Source: Mesorhizobium sp. Pch-S
GTDB taxonomy: Bacteria; Pseudomonadota; Alphaproteobacteria; Rhizobiales; Rhizobiaceae
DNA: 64,000 nt
Reading direction: 5' to 3'
Assembly: GCF_004136315.1 (NCBI RefSeq)
Contig: NZ_CP029562.1
Coordinates: 3,167,501 to 3,231,500, forward strand
Positions 45,359 to 53,458 of the stretch are shown here, one piece after another (positions within the stretch are counted from its first letter, which is position 1; each line of letters begins with the position of its first letter). Under the pieces are notes generated by a model. The model was not told the origin of the DNA. It did no database searches and saw only the letters and a list, made by a program, of their open reading frames with translations. The translations under genes were made by a program, and so were the position numbers.

Positions 45359-45535
45359 ATGTCATTGCTGCGGCGATTCCTGGCGGATAACAAAGGCGCG
45401 ACCGCCATTGAATATGGCTTGATCGGAAGTTTGATTACCCTGGTCATCATCGCCGGCGTTGGTGCCTTCGCCGACAGGCTGGCATGGTTGTGGAACAACA
45501 ACAGCAGCGAGCTCGTCCAGGCTCTCGGCAAGTAG
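45359..45535 (+). CDS. Flp family type IVb pilin
   Basis: This 58-residue prepilin starts MSLLRRFLADNKGATAIEYG: a short basic leader, a processing site G/ATAIEYG with the invariant Glu at mature position 5, and a hydrophobic helix LIGSLITLVIIAGVGAF. That is the Flp/Tad pilin pattern. No tad assembly genes (cpaA-F, tadV prepilin peptidase) are in the window, so it is an orphan copy relying on genes elsewhere, or a stand-alone pilin. AACGGGAAAGGG precedes the ATG. Confidence 0.93.
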   Translation: MSLLRRFLADNKGATAIEYGLIGSLITLVIIAGVGAFADRLAWLWNNNSSELVQALGK

Positions 45536-45544
45536 GCGGATCAC

Positions 45545-46420
45545 TTATTCATCAGTCCCGCTGTCGCCCAGGATCTTAGCCAGCGATACCGTGGCCGATC
45601 CGGGTTTCAGGGGTTTCTGCTGCGAAACATCCGGTGCCCAGCCGGACAGCCAGATGATCGAAAAGCTCGCCCTGACGCGGCCATCGGCGTCGGAGAATCT
45701 CTCGAAATAGATTTCAGCTGCGCGGGCAAGCAGTGCGCGGCTGGCCGGGCGCCGGCTACGATCGATCAAGGCATTGGTTTCACCCATCGCCTTGAGGTCG
45801 TTCATGAGGCCGAATGGCGTGCCATAGCGCACGGTTACCGTCTCGACGTCGGTAACGGGCAGCGCGAACCCGGCCCGTTGCAGCAAGGCGCCGGCATCAC
45901 GGACATCGGCAAAGGGAATGACGCGGGGGCTTGCGCCACCATGGAGCTCGGTTTCTGCCGCAAGCAGGCTTTCGCGCAATTCGCTGAGCGTGCCGGCGCC
46001 GGTCATGGCCCCGAGAAAGAGGCCGTCCGGCCTCAGGGCCCTCCGGATCTGGGCGAACATGCCGGGAATGTCGTTCATCGACTGAAAAGCCAGCAGCGAT
46101 ATGACGAGATCGAGACTGCCCGGTTCGAAAGGAACTGTCTCGGCGGTCGCGGTCATTCCAGAAGCCCCGGCAAGAAAGGCGGGATCGGCTTCGATGCGGA
46201 TGACTTCGTCGACCTTGCCGCTCGCAGCAAGAACCTCAGCCGCATGCCCGGTCTGGCAGAACAGGGTAGTGGCACGGCCGAAACGGCGCTCGACCGCAGC
46301 CAAACGGTCCGCCAAATCATCGGCGGTGCGTTGCATGAGGAAATCAGCGCCATTGGCAGGCCGGGCCAGTGCCCGGCGCTTTCGCGTCAAGAAAAGGGCG
46401 GTGTCGAACAAAGGCTGCAA
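45545..46420 (-). CDS. Class I SAM-dependent methyltransferase, NDUFAF5/BioC-like
   Basis: This 291-residue protein starts LFDTALFLTRKRRALARP and has a Rossmann methyltransferase core in which the usual DxGxG is replaced by CQTGHAAEVLAASG, followed by DLVISLLAFQSMNDIPGMFA and IRRALRPDGLFLGAMTGAGT. The N-terminal RxRR motif resembles the complex I assembly factor NDUFAF5 (an arginine hydroxylase in mitochondria), so an assembly-factor role is possible. The start is a TTG. It is divergent from comF with only 20 bases between starts, so the promoters must overlap the genes. Confidence 0.82.
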   Translation of the reverse strand: MQPLFDTALFLTRKRRALARPANGADFLMQRTADDLADRLAAVERRFGRATTLFCQTGHAAEVLAASGKVDEVIRIEADPAFLAGASGMTATAETVPFEPGSLDLVISLLAFQSMNDIPGMFAQIRRALRPDGLFLGAMTGAGTLSELRESLLAAETELHGGASPRVIPFADVRDAGALLQRAGFALPVTDVETVTVRYGTPFGLMNDLKAMGETNALIDRSRRPASRALLARAAEIYFERFSDADGRVRASFSIIWLSGWAPDVSQQKPLKPGSATVSLAKILGDSGTDE

Positions 46421-46440
46421 AGACGGGGCCTGCTTCTGCT

Positions 46441-47256
46441 ATGCTTTTGGATCTGGTGACAGGCAATCACGTGGCCGATCCGATGGCGGATATCAAGGGG
46501 CTAGCCCAGACGGCACTGCAATGGCCGGCGCGGATGTTGTTTCCGCCGGTCTGCGCCGGTTGCCGCCGCCACGTCTCTCAGCCCGGTGTCTTATGCGGCG
46601 ATTGCTGGCCGAAGTTGCGGCTTCTCGAGCGGCCCTGGTGCCCGGTGATGGGTACCCCGTTCACACACGACATGGGCGAAGGTTTCCTGTCCGCTGAAGC
46701 CATTGCCGATCCTCCTCCCTTCGAGCGGGCGCGTGCAGCGGCCGCATATTCGGGGGTGGCGAGGCAGATGGTGCAGGGGCTGAAATACAACGATCGCACC
46801 GACCTGGCGCCGTGGATGGCGGGTTGGATGGCGCGCGCCGGCGCTGACTTGCTTGAAGAGGCCGATGTCATCGTGCCGGTACCGCTGCACTGGCAGAGGT
46901 TTTTCCGGCGCAAGTTCAATCAATCCGCCGAACTCGGGCGTGCTCTTGCCGGACGGTCGGGGCGGCATTTCCTGCCGCAGGCGATAAAGCGGGTAAGGCC
47001 AACGCGCCAGCAGGTGGGGCTGGAGCGCGCCGCGCGCGAGGAAAATGTGCGGACGGCTTTCCAGGTGCCGCCGGAAGTCGAGATCGAAATCGCAGGTCGA
47101 CGTGTGCTGGTGGTGGACGATGTCTACACCACTGGCGCGACCGTGAGAGCAGTGGCCAGGACATTGAAAAGAAAAGGTGCTGTCGCTGTCGACGTGCTTA
47201 CCTTCGCGCGCGTCCTGCCGGGGGACTTTCGGGCCGACGAGTCCGAGACTATATAG
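46441..47256 (+). CDS. ComF family phosphoribosyltransferase-like protein
   Basis: This 271-residue protein has an N-terminal zinc-finger-like segment (PPVCAGCRRHVSQPGVLCGD, then CW) and a C-terminal type I phosphoribosyltransferase fold with the PRPP motif RVLVVDDVYTTGATV. The central KYNDRTDLAPWM and PVPLHWQRFFRRKFNQSAEL are typical of ComF/GntX. In competent bacteria ComF helps DNA uptake; in most proteobacteria the role is unknown. The ATG at 46441 is chosen for lack of better signals. Glutaredoxin follows. Confidence 0.88.
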   Translation: MLLDLVTGNHVADPMADIKGLAQTALQWPARMLFPPVCAGCRRHVSQPGVLCGDCWPKLRLLERPWCPVMGTPFTHDMGEGFLSAEAIADPPPFERARAAAAYSGVARQMVQGLKYNDRTDLAPWMAGWMARAGADLLEEADVIVPVPLHWQRFFRRKFNQSAELGRALAGRSGRHFLPQAIKRVRPTRQQVGLERAAREENVRTAFQVPPEVEIEIAGRRVLVVDDVYTTGATVRAVARTLKRKGAVAVDVLTFARVLPGDFRADESETI

Positions 47257-47302
47257 GTTTCATGACAAGATAGGTTTCAAGATTGGGCAGGATTGTTGAC
47301 CC

Positions 47303-47572
47303 ATGGTCGACGTGACGATCTACACACGCATGATGTGCGGCTACTGCGCAGCCGCAAAGCGCCTTCTCGACAGAAAGGGCGTTGCCTACACCGAGCACGA
47401 CGCGTCCTTCTCGCCGGAACTGCGCAAGGAAATGATCCAGCGCGCCAACGGCCGTGCCACCTTCCCGCAGATTTTCGTCGGGGATGTCCACGTCGGCGGT
47501 TGTGACGATCTGCATGCGTTGGAAGACGCCGGGCGGCTCGATGTATTGCTTGCCGGTGCTGTGGCGCGCTGA
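47303..47572 (+). CDS. grxC: Glutaredoxin 3 (GrxC)
   Basis: This 89-residue dithiol glutaredoxin has the active site C12-G-Y-C15 (TRMMCGYCAAAKRLL), the cis-proline segment RATFPQIFVGDVHVGGCDDL and a normal C-terminal helix. It reduces disulfides and protein-glutathione adducts using glutathione. It is followed after 33 bases by a nitrilase-superfamily gene and then DUF1178 on the same strand, a gene order conserved in rhizobia. Confidence 0.95.
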   Translation: MVDVTIYTRMMCGYCAAAKRLLDRKGVAYTEHDASFSPELRKEMIQRANGRATFPQIFVGDVHVGGCDDLHALEDAGRLDVLLAGAVAR

Positions 47573-47605
47573 ACGCACGGAACGATCGAAAGCGAGGACG
47601 AAACG

Positions 47606-48472
47606 ATGGGTGTTTTCAAGGCGGCCGCCATACAGATGCGGTCCGGCACCAGCCCGGAGCGCAACGCTGCCGAGATGGAGCGCCTCGTGCGCGAGGCGGT
47701 GGCACAGGGGGCCACCTATGTGCAGACGCCCGAGATGACCGGAGCGCTGGTTCGCGACAAGGATGCCAAGCAGTCCATATTCACCAGCGAGGACAAGGAT
47801 GTCGTCGTTGCCAGGGCCAGGCAATTGGCGCGCGAACTCGGCATCTATTTTCACATCGGCTCGACAGCGATCCTGCGGGAGGACGGCAAGCTTGCCAATC
47901 GTGCCTTGCTGATTGCGCCGGATGGCACGACGCTCGCGTCCTACGACAAGATCCATATGTTCGACGTCGATCTCGATAATGGCGAAAGCTGGCGGGAGTC
48001 CTCGGCGTATGAAGCAGGCACCGAAGCCAGTGTCGTCGATCTTGCCGGTACGAAACTTGGCTTTGCCATCTGTTATGACCTGCGTTTCCCGCAGCTTTTC
48101 CGCACCGAAGCGCTGGGTGGGGCGGCGGTGCTGTCGGTGCCTGCCGCCTTCACCCGCCAGACCGGCGAAGCGCATTGGCATGTGCTGCTCAGGGCGCGTG
48201 CCATCGAGAACGGTGCCTTCGTCATAGCCGCAGCACAGGGTGGCCTGCACGAGGATGGTCGTGAAACCTACGGTCATTCGCTGATCATCGATCCGTGGGG
48301 ACGCATCCTGGCCGAGGCAGACCACAACGAGCCGGCGGTGATCGTTGCCGAAATCGATCCGGCGCAATCGGCAGCAGCGCGCGCCAAGATTCCGAATCTG
48401 AAGAACGCGCGCGACTTCTCGCTGCGCCGGTTCGAAGCTGAGCCGGCATCGCTCAGAGGAGCCGCATCTTGA
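47606..48472 (+). CDS. Carbon-nitrogen hydrolase (nitrilase superfamily, NIT1/NIT2-like)
   Basis: This 288-residue enzyme has the nitrilase triad E43 (VQTPEMTG), K115 (YDKIHMFDVDL) and C156 (FAICYDLRFPQLFR). The sequence DLRFPQLFR and length match the Nit1/YafV-like amidases, which hydrolyse deaminated glutathione or omega-amides such as ketoglutaramate. The glutaredoxin upstream makes a glutathione-repair function attractive but unproven. AGCGAGGACG precedes the ATG. Its stop overlaps the start of the DUF1178 gene. Confidence 0.9.
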   Translation: MGVFKAAAIQMRSGTSPERNAAEMERLVREAVAQGATYVQTPEMTGALVRDKDAKQSIFTSEDKDVVVARARQLARELGIYFHIGSTAILREDGKLANRALLIAPDGTTLASYDKIHMFDVDLDNGESWRESSAYEAGTEASVVDLAGTKLGFAICYDLRFPQLFRTEALGGAAVLSVPAAFTRQTGEAHWHVLLRARAIENGAFVIAAAQGGLHEDGRETYGHSLIIDPWGRILAEADHNEPAVIVAEIDPAQSAAARAKIPNLKNARDFSLRRFEAEPASLRGAAS

Positions 48473-48894
48473 TCCGCTTTTCTCTGGTCTGTGAGCGGGA
48501 GCATGATTTCGAAGGCTGGTTCCGCTCCAACGACGATTTCGACAAGCAGAAGAAGCGCGGTTTCGTCGAGTGCCCGAGCTGTGGTTCGCACAAGGTCGAG
48601 AAAGCATTGATGGCGCCGGCGGTTTCGACCAGCCGCAAGCAGGAAAAGATGGCGCTTGCCATGGGTGAGCAGCAGCGCCAGGCGATGGTGCAGCTGAAGG
48701 CGTTGGCCGACAAGATGCGTGAGAATTCGGACTATGTCGGTGACAAGTTCGCCGAGGAAGCACGCAAGATTCATTTCGGCGAGGCCGACGCACGCGGTAT
48801 CTACGGCGAAGCGACGATCGAAGAGGCCCAGAGCCTGGCCGAAGATGGCGTCGAATTCATGCCGATGCCGACTTTCCCGGACGACCGCAACTGA
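48469..48894 (+). CDS. DUF1178 family protein
   Basis: This 141-residue protein begins IRFSLVCEREHDFEGWFRSN and has a CPSCGSHKVEKALMAP zinc-ribbon-like segment near residues 35-50, then a charged helical middle and the C-terminal IHFGEADARGIYGEATIEEA typical of DUF1178. The TTG start with AGAGGAG upstream overlaps the nitrilase stop by 4 bases. The family is almost confined to proteobacteria and is found beside nitrilase and grx genes. The function is unknown. Confidence 0.93.
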   Translation: MIRFSLVCEREHDFEGWFRSNDDFDKQKKRGFVECPSCGSHKVEKALMAPAVSTSRKQEKMALAMGEQQRQAMVQLKALADKMRENSDYVGDKFAEEARKIHFGEADARGIYGEATIEEAQSLAEDGVEFMPMPTFPDDRN

Positions 48895-48940
48895 TCATGA
48901 TCATGGCCCAGGCTTGCATGCGTCAGCTCGCCGCTGGCGA

Positions 48941-49435
48941 TCAATCGTCTGCGTCCAGCCCCTTGATCAGCTTTTCCAGCAGACCTGCCAGCTGATCCTG
49001 TTCGTCGCGGGTCAACGCCGAAAGAACCTGGTGCTCATTCGCGACATGGGCGGTCACCGCTTCGTCGATGAGGGCGCGGCCTTTTTCCGTCAGTTGCACG
49101 ATCACGCCACGGCGGTCCTGCGGATGCGGCGCGCGCGCGATGAGCTCTGCCTTTTCCAATCGATCCAGCCGGTTGGTCATGGCGCCTGAGGTCACCATCG
49201 TGGCTTCGTAAAGTGCTGTCGGGGTCAATGCGAAAGGCGTGCCCGAGCGTCGCAAGGTCGCCAGAACGTCAAATTCGCCATTCTGCAGGCCGAACTGAGC
49301 GAACAAGGGATTGAGCTTGTCCCGCGCGACCACCAGGGCGGCGTAGCTGAGGCGCCCGAACACCGCCATGGGACGGACATCGAGATCCGGCCTTTCCTTC
49401 TGCCATTGCGCCACGGCATTCCCTGCACGGTCCAT
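48941..49435 (-). CDS. MarR family transcriptional regulator
   Basis: This 164-residue protein has a winged helix at about residues 40-135: FGLQNGEFDVLATLRRSGTP, ALYEATMVTSGAMTNRLDRL and the wing HPQDRRGVIVQLTEKGRALI. That is the classical MarR layout. It is divergent from an FMN reductase and an EamA transporter, and a palindrome (ATCTT ... AAGAT) lies between the starts. MarR proteins usually repress themselves and such neighbours until a small phenolic or oxidant ligand binds; the ligand is unknown. Confidence 0.9.
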   Translation of the reverse strand: MDRAGNAVAQWQKERPDLDVRPMAVFGRLSYAALVVARDKLNPLFAQFGLQNGEFDVLATLRRSGTPFALTPTALYEATMVTSGAMTNRLDRLEKAELIARAPHPQDRRGVIVQLTEKGRALIDEAVTAHVANEHQVLSALTRDEQDQLAGLLEKLIKGLDADD

Positions 49436-49452
49436 CTATCTCACCATAAAGT

Positions 49453-49468
49453 ATCTTGACATTAAGAT
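49453..49468. promoter_or_regulatory. MarR-type operator between regulator and FMN reductase genes
   Basis: The 16-base inverted repeat ATCTTGACATTAAGAT has 5-base arms and includes a TTGACA-like -35 box (TTGACATTAAG), so binding would block transcription. It lies 17 bases upstream of the regulator start and 68 bases before the reductase. Confidence 0.6.
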
Positions 49469-49535
49469 TCTTTCTATTAAATGATATGTCATCGATCAAC
49501 AATCGCCAAGTGGCTCCGTCCGCCAGGAGATCAAA

Positions 49536-50105
49536 ATGAGCAAAATCGCGGTCCTCGTCGGCAGCCTGCGCCAGGAATCCTTCAGTCGTAAGGTGGCGAA
49601 AGCCGTGGCGGAACTCACGCCGGCACTTGCCCTCGATTTCATCGACATCGGTGCCGTGTCCTTCTTCAACGAAGACCTGGAAGCAAATCCGCCTGCCGAC
49701 TGGCAGGCGCTGCGCGATCGCGTGTCCTCGGCCGATGCCGTGCTTTTCGTCACCGCCGAATATGTGCGTTCGGTGCCGGGTGTGCTGAAGAACGCCATTG
49801 ATATCTGCGCCCGGCCGCAAGGGCAGGGCGCATTGGGCGGCAAGCCCGCGGCAATCATCTCGACATCCCTTGGTGCGATCGGCGGTTTCGGCGCCAATCA
49901 CCATCTCAGGCAATCACTGGCCTCGCTCGACATGAAGGTGCTTGGCCAGCCTGAAGCCTACATCGGCAACACGGGTGCGCTCTTTGATGCCGAGGGCAAG
50001 CTGGTCGATGAGCGTGCGCGCGCATTCCTTGCGGCTTTTGGCACAGCCTTCGAGACATTCATACAACGTCAGGTGCCGCCGTTCGAGCAGCGGCAGGTCG
50101 CCTGA
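49536..50105 (+). CDS. NADPH-dependent FMN reductase (flavodoxin-like)
   Basis: This 189-residue protein has the flavodoxin-like FMN-binding loop VGSLRQESFSRKVAKAVAEL at residues 8-27, FNEDLEANPPADW, the second flavin motif TAEYVRSVPGVLKNAIDICA and STSLGAIGGFGANHHLR. It is a quinone/azo/chromate-type reductase. AGGAG precedes the ATG. It is co-oriented with the EamA gene, 22 bases downstream, and divergent from marR, suggesting an inducible detoxification pair. Confidence 0.92.
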   Translation: MSKIAVLVGSLRQESFSRKVAKAVAELTPALALDFIDIGAVSFFNEDLEANPPADWQALRDRVSSADAVLFVTAEYVRSVPGVLKNAIDICARPQGQGALGGKPAAIISTSLGAIGGFGANHHLRQSLASLDMKVLGQPEAYIGNTGALFDAEGKLVDERARAFLAAFGTAFETFIQRQVPPFEQRQVA

Positions 50106-50127
50106 GCGGGTAAAGGATATTGTCATC

Positions 50128-51057
50128 ATGACAACGCTAACTGAAGAAAATCACGCGGGCGCTTCGATGAAATCGGTGTGGGATTCGGCCTTCGGCCTGC
50201 TTTTGATCACCGGCATCCTGCTGGGTCTGACGCTGCCTCTCGGCAAGCTGGCAACGGCGAATGCCGTCCCGCCGATGCTGTGGGCATTCATGACTTCGTT
50301 CGGTATCGGCGGCGTGCTTCTGCTGGTTCTGTTCTACCGGCGCCACCGCCTGGTGATGACGGGTCACAAGCTGCGCTACTACGTCATCGCGGCGGCCATT
50401 TCGTTCGCCATCCCGAATTTCCTGATCTTCTCTGCGATTCCGCATCTTGGTGCGGGCTACACCGGCATCATGTTCACGCTTTCACCGGTGGTCACGCTGA
50501 CACTGTCCATCCTCTTCGGAGTGCGTCGTCCCAATCTGCTTGGCGTGATCGGCATCGTGATCGGTTTTGCGGGAGCGCTCCTGGTTGCGTTGACCCGCGG
50601 TGAGGCCGGTCAACCGGCTGATCTGTTCTGGGTGCTGATCGGCCTGCTGATCCCGGTCTTCCTCGCCGCTGGCAACATCTATCGCACCATCGACTGGCCG
50701 ACGGGCACGGACGCCATCGAACTGGCGGTCGGCAGCCATCTTGCAGCAGCAGCGATGTTGCTTGGCGGGCTGCTCTTTTCCAGCCAGGCAGGTTCGTTCG
50801 GCACGCTGGTCGAGGTGCCCTGGCTGGTGCTGGCCCAGGTGGTTACGGGGGCGGCGATGTTTGCCTTCTACTTCCGCCTTCAGGCAGTGGGTGGCCCGGT
50901 CTATCTCAGCCAGATCGGCTATGTCGGCGCTGCCGTCGCGTTGGTCTCGGGCACGCTCTTCCTTGGCGAGAACTATCAGCTGCTGACCTGGGCTGGCGCA
51001 GCCATCATCGTGGCTGGCGTTTTCATCACCACCAAGGCGCAACGACAGACGGCCTGA
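50128..51057 (+). CDS. EamA/DMT family transporter (MarR-linked)
   Basis: This 309-residue protein has ten helices in two EamA repeats, starting FGLLLITGILLGLTLPLGKL and carrying HLGAGYTGIMFTLSPVVTLT between repeats. The second repeat ends LGENYQLLTWAGAAIIVAGV. It follows an FMN reductase gene and lies under the same presumed MarR control, so it may export the toxic compound or its product. ATG 50128 was used; the longer open frame runs back through the reductase. GTAAAGGATA lies upstream. Confidence 0.88.
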   Translation: MTTLTEENHAGASMKSVWDSAFGLLLITGILLGLTLPLGKLATANAVPPMLWAFMTSFGIGGVLLLVLFYRRHRLVMTGHKLRYYVIAAAISFAIPNFLIFSAIPHLGAGYTGIMFTLSPVVTLTLSILFGVRRPNLLGVIGIVIGFAGALLVALTRGEAGQPADLFWVLIGLLIPVFLAAGNIYRTIDWPTGTDAIELAVGSHLAAAAMLLGGLLFSSQAGSFGTLVEVPWLVLAQVVTGAAMFAFYFRLQAVGGPVYLSQIGYVGAAVALVSGTLFLGENYQLLTWAGAAIIVAGVFITTKAQRQTA

Positions 51058-51064
51058 CCTGCTT

Positions 51065-51652
51065 TCAGCCTGCGTCGTCCTCGCGGGCGCCGATGGCTTC
51101 CGGCTGCGGGTGGCGCCTGCGGTGGGTGGCGGCGGCGCGAGCGGACTGCTCATAGATGCCTGTCATCAATTCCAGCGTGCGTGCCGCATCTTCCAGCCTG
51201 TCCGCGAGATCGGGCACGCGCGTTACCGCATCGATCAGCAGTGCCGAGCGGATATCGGCATAACGTTCCGTCACGCGATGCCCCAGCGGCGTGACCTCAT
51301 AAGTGACTCCGGCGCGGCCGCTACCCTGACGCTTGACGAGATCAGCCTTCACCAGCTTGCGCAAGCTGTACTGGATGTTGGGGATGTCATCGCGATTGGT
51401 CATCTGCGCCAGATCGCGGATGCTTTTCGGCCGGTCGTTCATGCGGATGATATGCAGCAGCGCGTTCTCAGGACCGCTGGCCGAAAATTCGATCACCGTC
51501 TCAAGACATTCCGCCTGCCAGCGCCCGAAAGCCTCGTAGGAGCGCATCAGTGCGTATTCGATTTCGGCGACGTCGATCTCGAGCGGCGTGCGCGCCAGGT
51601 GCCAGCCGCGATCGAGAAGATCCCTCTGGTTCAATGTCTTCTTGGCTTTCAT
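51065..51652 (-). CDS. Winged-helix (MarR-like) regulator linked to a flavin monooxygenase
   Basis: This 195-residue protein has a winged-helix domain at about residues 60-135: NALLHIIRMNDRPKSIRDLA, then IPNIQYSLRKLVKADLVKRQ and the wing GVTYEVTPLGHRVTERYADI. The helical flanks resemble the COG4742/MarR-like group. ATG 51652 is preceded by GAGGAGACGTGG. It is divergent from the LLM monooxygenase and flavin reductase genes across 108 bases, including an AT-rich stretch, the likely operator/promoter, where I see no perfect palindrome. Confidence 0.83.
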   Translation of the reverse strand: MKAKKTLNQRDLLDRGWHLARTPLEIDVAEIEYALMRSYEAFGRWQAECLETVIEFSASGPENALLHIIRMNDRPKSIRDLAQMTNRDDIPNIQYSLRKLVKADLVKRQGSGRAGVTYEVTPLGHRVTERYADIRSALLIDAVTRVPDLADRLEDAARTLELMTGIYEQSARAAATHRRRHPQPEAIGAREDDAG

Positions 51653-51760
51653 CCACGTCTCCTCAGGCATGCGACCATGCACCAGCGGACCGGGTTGCGT
51701 CCATGAGGTTTTATGGTAGACTTTCTATTATAAAATATAACAAATGGTGAGGATATAGAC

Positions 51761-52882
51761 ATGAGCATGCTCGACGGTGGTGCGACTGCGCAGCCTTTCT
51801 TTCTCGGCACTTTCGCTTCCAATTGCTCCGGCGGCATGACCGTCACCAAAGTGCCGGAGCGGTGGGTCAATTCCTGGGACAACAACCTCAGGCTGGCGCG
51901 GCTTCTCGATGATGCAGGCATCGATTTCATGCTGCCGATCGCACGCTGGATCGGATATGGCGGCGAGACCAATTTCCACGGCAACGTGCTGGAAACGATC
52001 ACCTCGGCAACGGGGCTTCTGGCTCTGACGCGCAACATAACCCTGTTTGCCACCACTCATACGGCAGCAAACCATCCGGTCGTCGTTGCCAAGCAGCTCG
52101 CGACCATCGATCAGATCGGTGCCGGCCGCATCGGCCTCAACATCGTTGCGGGCTGGAACAAGCCGGAATACGAAGCGCTGGGTCTGACGCTGCCGGACGA
52201 TCATATCACCCGCTACGGCTATGCGCAGGAATGGTTCGATGTCATCCAGGCGCTATGGAGCCGCACCGAAGCCTTCGACTGGGACGGGACCTATTTCAAG
52301 CTGAAGAATGTGCTCGGCGATCCGCGGCCATCGTCGCCACTGCCGATCCTCAACGCCGCCGGTTCGGAAGACGGACGGCGTTTTGCAGTTCGCAATGCCA
52401 ACTTCCTGTTCACGCCGGCCATCGACCTGGCGCGCTCGAAGGACGAGATCCAGGCACTCAAGGGCCAGGCGCTGGAAGCCGGTCGCAAGGTGGACGTGCT
52501 CACCTTCTCGCATGTCGTGTGCCGGCCGACTGAAAAGGAAGCGCGGGACTATCTGGAGAATTTCGGTCGCACCAATGCCGACTGGGCGGCAGTCGACAAT
52601 CTGGTGCGCCTGCAATTCGCGCATGCGCAGTCCTTCCCGCACGATCTGCTCGCCCTTATCAGGGATCGCATGGCTGCCGGTCATGGCGGTTTTCCCCTCA
52701 CCGGCACGCCCGAGCAGGTCGCCGACGGCATCACGGCCCTGCACGAGGCCGGTTTCCGCGGCGCGACGCTGTCCTTCGTCGACTATGCGGAGGAGTTTCC
52801 CTATTTCCGCGACACCGTGCTTCCGATCCTTGAACAGCGCGGCATCCGGATGGCGCCTGCCGCCGCACGCTCTGCGGCGTAA
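51761..52882 (+). CDS. LLM class flavin-dependent monooxygenase (RutA-like)
   Basis: This 373-residue protein has the bacterial luciferase-like TIM barrel: NLRLARLLDDAGIDFMLPIA, NITLFATTHTAANHPVVVAK and the signature IGAGRIGLNIVAGWNKPEYE, close to RutA and alkanal or pyrimidine monooxygenases. It uses reduced FMN delivered by the flavin reductase encoded next to it. The substrate is unknown; the RutA-type sequence suggests an N-heterocycle or a sulfonate. The remaining rut genes are absent, so it is not a full uracil pathway. GGTGAGGA precedes the ATG. Confidence 0.9.
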   Translation: MSMLDGGATAQPFFLGTFASNCSGGMTVTKVPERWVNSWDNNLRLARLLDDAGIDFMLPIARWIGYGGETNFHGNVLETITSATGLLALTRNITLFATTHTAANHPVVVAKQLATIDQIGAGRIGLNIVAGWNKPEYEALGLTLPDDHITRYGYAQEWFDVIQALWSRTEAFDWDGTYFKLKNVLGDPRPSSPLPILNAAGSEDGRRFAVRNANFLFTPAIDLARSKDEIQALKGQALEAGRKVDVLTFSHVVCRPTEKEARDYLENFGRTNADWAAVDNLVRLQFAHAQSFPHDLLALIRDRMAAGHGGFPLTGTPEQVADGITALHEAGFRGATLSFVDYAEEFPYFRDTVLPILEQRGIRMAPAAARSAA

Positions 52883-52891
52883 GGAGCCGTC

Positions 52892-53401
52892 ATGGCAATG
52901 CCTGCAGAGCCGGTCAACGCCGGTACTTTCCGCTCGGCGATGCGGCTTATCGTCGGCAATGTCAGCGTCATCACTGCCGGCGTCGGCGATGACAGGTCCG
53001 GCCTTGTGGTGATCTCGGTGGTTTCGCTGTCGGCCGAACCGCCCAAGGTCATTGCCTGCGTCAACCGCTCGTCCTCGACCTGGCCGGTCATCGAACGCCA
53101 CCGTCATTTTGCCGTCAATTCGCTGGGGCCGCAGCATCAGAATGTGGCGGAGCGCTTCTCGGGGTTCGGCGGCGTAAAGGGGCAGGACCGCTATGCCGGC
53201 GTGGAGTGGACGTCGATGAAAACCGGCGCCTCGGTTCTGGCGGATGCCGTGGCGGCGTTCGATTGCAGCCTTGACGAAATGATCAATCGCGGCACGCATT
53301 CGATCATCATCGGCTCGGTCGAAGCCGTACGCACCCAGGACACCGGCGAAGCGCTGATCTATTGGCGCGGCGCCTACAGGCCGCTTGTGACGGAGACGTG
53401 A
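52892..53401 (+). CDS. Flavin reductase domain protein (monooxygenase partner)
   Basis: This 169-residue protein has the flavin_reduct fold: FRSAMRLIVGNVSVITAGVG, LVVISVVSLSAEPPKVIACV, RHFAVNSLGPQHQNVAERFS and the late GTHSIIIGSVEAV. It should supply FMNH2 to the LLM monooxygenase encoded 9 bases upstream, forming a two-component system like RutA/RutF or SsuD/SsuE. GGAG precedes the ATG. The regulator for the pair is the divergent winged-helix gene. Confidence 0.9.
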   Translation: MAMPAEPVNAGTFRSAMRLIVGNVSVITAGVGDDRSGLVVISVVSLSAEPPKVIACVNRSSSTWPVIERHRHFAVNSLGPQHQNVAERFSGFGGVKGQDRYAGVEWTSMKTGASVLADAVAAFDCSLDEMINRGTHSIIIGSVEAVRTQDTGEALIYWRGAYRPLVTET

Positions 53402-53458
53402 CCGAGCGTATATGGGCGATGACATGGCCGGCGCCAGCAGGCTCCGGCCATGGTTTGA

